Shown here: positions 60,274 through 64,000 of the stretch, piece by piece
Layout of the letters: every line of letters starts with the position of its first letter
Numbering within the stretch: the stretch's first letter is position 1
Source: Malurus cyaneus samueli
Lineage: Eukaryota > Chordata > Aves > Passeriformes > Maluridae
Reading direction: 5' to 3'
Assembly (NCBI GenBank): GCA_009741485.1
Contig: CM019238.1
Span: 11,739,030 to 11,803,029, forward strand
DNA length: 64,000 nt
Position numbers and translations under genes: made by a program
Notes under the pieces: model-generated
Database searches by the model: none
Told to the model about the DNA's origin: nothing
The model's input: only the letters and a program-made list of their open reading frames with translations

Positions 60274-62902
60274 ATCAGCACCTTCCCCCTCTGTGAGCAC
60301 CTCAGGGCTCATCACACTTGGGAACACCGAGCAAATTATTTTTTACTGAACACTTTGTCTAACCACGACTGCTTGGGGATGGAGCACCACAAACTGCACA
60401 CACCCCTTGGCCAAACAGCACCCAGGGACAAGCAGCATCGTGGAGACCACTTAGAAGAGGCTGAGCAGGTTTGGCTGGACTGGCATGCACAGAATTCCCT
60501 CATTCCTCCTGCATGCTCCAGACACCTTCTGAAAAACACCCTGGCCATGGCTCGGCTCTCTCTGTCCTTCCTTTGCACCTCCAGCAGTGACTCCATCACT
60601 GGAGCCAGCCCTTCCCTTGGGCTGCACAGGAATAACAGCAACAACCCCGGGCACAGGAGCCAGTCCCTTCCAGCAGCCCAGAGCCCAGCCAGGCACTCCT
60701 GGCAGCCCTGCAAACCATCCCCACGCCCATCCCACGCTGTCAGGAACAAGATCAAGAGCAGAACGTTTACCAAAATGCCATGTGAGGATGTGTAAAAGAG
60801 GTGGTAAAAGGGGAATCCACTTATGCCACAGTCAGCAGGCAGGAACCTCAGGACCTCGAGTTACTCCTTTAGAGATTGGATTAGCAGGTCAAGACCACAA
60901 TGACCAGGAGCTTCTGCCAGACAGTTGCCAGAGATGGAGTCTGGCAGCCCATCAGGCAGTGGGATCAATCAGTCTCCTTAAAAATAATTAAATGATCTGT
61001 CTATAACTTGCTTAAAATGATCACTCTTCAAAGGCTGTAAAAACAAGTTTCAGGCAAGAATCATGGAAAGTGCCCAGAGGTTTGAGTGAGCGTGCAGGAT
61101 GAGCTACAGAGCAGTGGTTGTTGTTATTATAATTGGGTTATTATTATTATTATTATTATATTATTATTATTATGGTTATTATTATCATGCCCTCACATAC
61201 AAGGGCTCTTTACCCCCCTAGGAGTGAGTGACTGTTGTGGAGGTCTCTGCAGAGGGAGGTGACACCAAGATCATCCAAAAGCCTCAGACAGAGCAGCTGG
61301 GGGTCCTCTCCTTCCCTTGGTGCTCACACCCCACCCGCACACTGTGCTGAGATCCCCCCAGTGCTCCTGCCTCTCCCTCATCCTGGCCTGGCCCCCCAAA
61401 ACTGGGGACTTAATGCCACCTACAGCAGCTGCTGCCATCTCCCCCCTGTGCCTGTCACCTGCAGGGGCCCCTCAGGGGATGAGTTAGTTCTTATTTCAGT
61501 GGGCTGCTTTGTCTGTCCTTGAAAAAAACCCAAATTTTTAGTGGTAAAACCCTTCAGCCTCGTGACGCAGCAACAGCATGAGGGGAAGCAACAGCTTCCC
61601 CTTGAGCATCGCCACAGAGCTGTTGCTGGGACATTGATGACGGGAGTTCTTCTCCACTTTTCTGCTTTTTTTAAACTTTTTTTTAAATTATTTTTTTCCC
61701 GGTCGCACATTTGCTGTCTGCAGGGTGGTTTCCATAAACGTGGCACAGCTTTTACAATCCTAAATAAAGCAGCATGCAAATCCCATCTCCACGTTTGCAG
61801 TCCGCAGACTTGGAGCGTTTAAAAGGTGCAAGACCCATGTCTCTAGTTATCCTTTCACCAGCAAATATGCTGCTGCTCCACATTTGTCTCCAAGCTGTGT
61901 GACACAGCCACCTCCTGCAGCCAGGCTCATTTTCCTGTTCCATCCTTCTGCTGGATCCCTTCCAGTTTTAAGGCAATCTCTGTTTTGTTCATGAAATTTC
62001 CCCCTCCCAAAGCAGCTTTGTGTTTCAGACCTCTGGACTGGTCAAGCCTCCAGCAGCATCCACACAGGCCAGAGCAGAGCCTGGTGCCATGGCTTTCCTC
62101 CCTGCTGTGACTCTCAAAAAGGTGTCACCTTGAGAATGGGTCAGCATTTCCCAGCCCAGGAGTCCCCTGCCCTCTGTGGGAGCATCTCAAGGCAGTGAGA
62201 GGGCAAGAACCTGAACCCACCTGGCTGCTACTGCCCTTTAGCCAGTGCCATGGGGAAGGGACACGGGACTGCCCTGTCCCCCTGAGCCCTGCAATGCACC
62301 CAGCTTAGAGCAAAACACACCCTGGCTCCCCACACCTGGGCAGGCTGGCTGCTGGGAGCCCCAGATCCCTTGGAGCTGTGCCTGGTGAAGAGGCACAACT
62401 GGAAAGAACTGCTGATCACGGGCACAGAGCAGCTCCGAGCTGCCATCGCACCCTCATGAACAAATAGTGTCACCCCACAGACCTGAGCTGACCTTCTCTG
62501 CAATTAATCAGGCCAATTAGTGCCTTTACTCCTCATCAGACAGCATCTCCTGCCCCAGGATGCCCAGCCCAGCCCTCTGAGCCAGCAGCATTTGCTGGAA
62601 GCACTGGCAAGGGCTCCCATGGCCACTCGGGGGGCAGTGCCCAGCCAGGTGAGGAGCAGGTCCTTTGCAGGGGGTTTCACCCCACCGAGGGTGGTGTCAC
62701 CAGTGGTGAAAATTGCCTTCCCTCACCCTCCTGCTCCATTATCCCTGTCAGGAGCAGAACAGCCAAGGATCCAGAGCAAGGGCCCTGTTGGAATGATTCG
62801 AGAAAGAAAAATACTGGTACTTGGTGGGCAGGGATAGCATCCCCCTCCTCTGACAGTCACAGGAGGCTGGGCACAGCAAAGCCACCCCCAGGCCTCTGCC
62901 AT
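60274..62902. other. Intergenic region between the two tandem repeats
   Basis: No supportable gene. It contains an ATT microsatellite at 61138-61187 and otherwise GC-moderate unique sequence with many overlapping chance frames. Confidence 0.7.
61138..61187. repeat. (TTA)n microsatellite
   Basis: About 50 bp of TTA/ATT trinucleotides with two interruptions, likely polymorphic. Confidence 0.9.
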
Positions 62903-63230
62903 GGCACAGTGTCTGTGCTGGTTACCACCCTGAGGGGATGTTCATCCCTGGCACAGTGTCTGTGCTGGTTACCACCCTGAGGAGATGTTCATCCCTGGCA
63001 CAGTGTCTGTGCTGGTTACCACCCTGAGGGGATGTTCATCCCTGGCACAGTGTCTGTGCTGGTTACCACCCTGAGGGGATGTTCATCCCTGGCACAGTGT
63101 CTGTGCTGGTTACCACCCTGAGGGGATGTTCATCCCTGGCACAGTGTCTGTGCTGGTTACCACCCTGAGGGGATGTTCATCCCTGGCACAGTGTCTGTGC
63201 TGGTTACCACCCTGAGGGGATGTTCATCCC
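62903..63230. repeat. 47-bp minisatellite, seven copies
   Basis: Seven head-to-tail copies start at 62903, 62950, 62997, 63044, 63091, 63138 and 63185; the last lacks its final base. The unit begins ggcacagtgtctgtgctggt. Copy 2 has one substitution (gaggagatg for gaggggatg) and the others are identical, so expansion was recent or is homogenised. It lies about 340 bp beyond the stop codon of the chemokine-like frame. Confidence 0.97.
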
Positions 63231-63336
63231 ACACACAGGGACAAGCAATAGCAGCAACGGGTCTGGCACCCTGGGCCAAATTGTTCCAAAAGTTTCAGCT
63301 CAACATCATGAGTCATTAATGCCACCATTCTCCCCC

Positions 63337-63349
63337 TTTTTTTTTTTTT
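63337..63349 (-). repeat. A13 tract downstream of the chemokine-like frame
   Basis: Thirteen T residues on the plus strand, an A13 tract in the minus-strand direction, about 220 bp past the stop codon. It could be a retrocopy tail or simple homopolymer. No AATAAA precedes it. Confidence 0.6.
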
Positions 63350-63570
63350 CCATAAAACTTTGTTTTTCCATCAAATGGGAACAAATACACCCAATACCAG
63401 GAATTTTGCTAGATGGAGTCCAGATGACAAGTTCTCAGAAAACGCTGTCAGCTGCTGAGATTCAGATTCAAGAGACATCATCCAATGTTAACCATAAACA
63501 ACAGGGGCAACGAAACGTCTGGCAGATCTTGAAGTGACACGAGATGCCTGCGCTCCACAACAAACCCGTT

Positions 63571-63869
63571 TCACACCACGGGAAAGGTCACCGCTTTAAT
63601 CCACTTCTGGGTGGAATGTACACAAACGTCATCCTTCTTCACATCTGTAATTAAACAGCCTCTTGCTTTGCTATCCAGCCCGTGTTTATTTTCCCATTTG
63701 CTAACATGGTGGATGGTAATATAATATGACACTGAAGGGATACAGGCTGCTGCGGGCGGGATTCCACATCTTCCTGGTGATTTGCCTGCAGAGAGCTGGA
63801 TCAGAAGGGTGGTTGTGCTGCTTGGATCCTGCACTGATTTCCTTTCTGGATGTGCAGCATCTTTGCACA
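63571..63869 (-). CDS. Chemokine-like terminal exon or retrocopy (5' part missing)
   Basis: A 98-codon frame ending in TGA at 63573-63571. It is preceded by a pyrimidine-rich tract ending in attattatttcag, an excellent splice acceptor; the codon phase there is 1, as at the first intron of classical chemokine genes. The C-terminal third reads GCLITDVKKDDVCVHSTQKW then IKAV. The Cys, six residues, Trp spacing and the preceding beta-strand-like segment match the end of the chemokine fold, closest in my judgement to XC/CC types. Cysteines are at exon residues 1, 34, 42, 71 and 82; the usual third chemokine Cys is not at its expected place. Classical chemokines split this domain with a second intron, which is absent, so a retrocopy is possible. 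Upstream in-frame sequence is hydrophobic like a signal peptide but has no ATG before a stop. No poly-A signal is seen; an A13 tract lies 222 bp downstream. Confidence 0.4.
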
Positions 63870-64000
63870 CTGAAATAATAATAGCCAAGAAGACAGTGAA
63901 AGCAAACAAAAACAAATGGCAGAGATCCCCAAATGTGTTGACTCGCTACAAGAAGTCACTGAGGTCTCCCACAAGGGAGGAGACAGCCAGTAAACTGGGA

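Overview
The window is vertebrate, almost certainly avian, nuclear DNA. The coding exons are short and have consensus splice sites. The introns are modest in size, and a solo endogenous-retrovirus LTR in the largest one looks like a songbird family, so a passerine is likely. There is no bacterial or viral gene organisation, and almost all long open frames are chance frames or CpG-island artefacts.

The window is dominated by the 5' half of one minus-strand gene, glypican-4 (GPC4), a GPI-anchored heparan-sulfate proteoglycan core protein. Read on the minus strand from right to left: promoter CpG island (about 50.34-51.4 kb), exon 1 with signal peptide (50929-50764), intron 1 (about 29 kb), exon 2 (21636-21478), intron 2 (about 14 kb), exon 3 (7699-7308), then the start of intron 3, which runs off the left edge. 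The later exons (cysteine-rich C-terminal part, glycosaminoglycan sites, GPI signal) lie outside. Exon phases fit together (1, 1, 0).

Exon 1 is odd. The signal peptide and the splice donor share one reading frame, but the conserved glypican N-terminus between them (KSCSEVRRLY motif) lies in another frame. Two small deletions, of 1 nt and 2 nt, would explain this. They cancel overall, so the exon is open but encodes a scrambled stretch of about 25 residues.

Intron 1 holds a second CpG-rich block (about 45.29-45.74 kb), a solo LTR on the opposite strand (about 46.0-46.6 kb), a small GC-rich patch at 32.5 kb, and several AT-rich, homeodomain-site-rich stretches that look like conserved non-coding elements. 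The roughly 12 kb upstream of GPC4 is mostly unremarkable, with tandem repeats (3 x 35 bp near 60.2 kb; 7 x 47 bp near 63 kb).

At the far right, on the minus strand, a 98-codon terminal-exon-like frame (63869-63571) follows a strong splice-acceptor-like sequence and ends in a chemokine-like C-terminal signature (Cys, six residues, Trp). It is the best candidate here for an undescribed gene or retrocopy.
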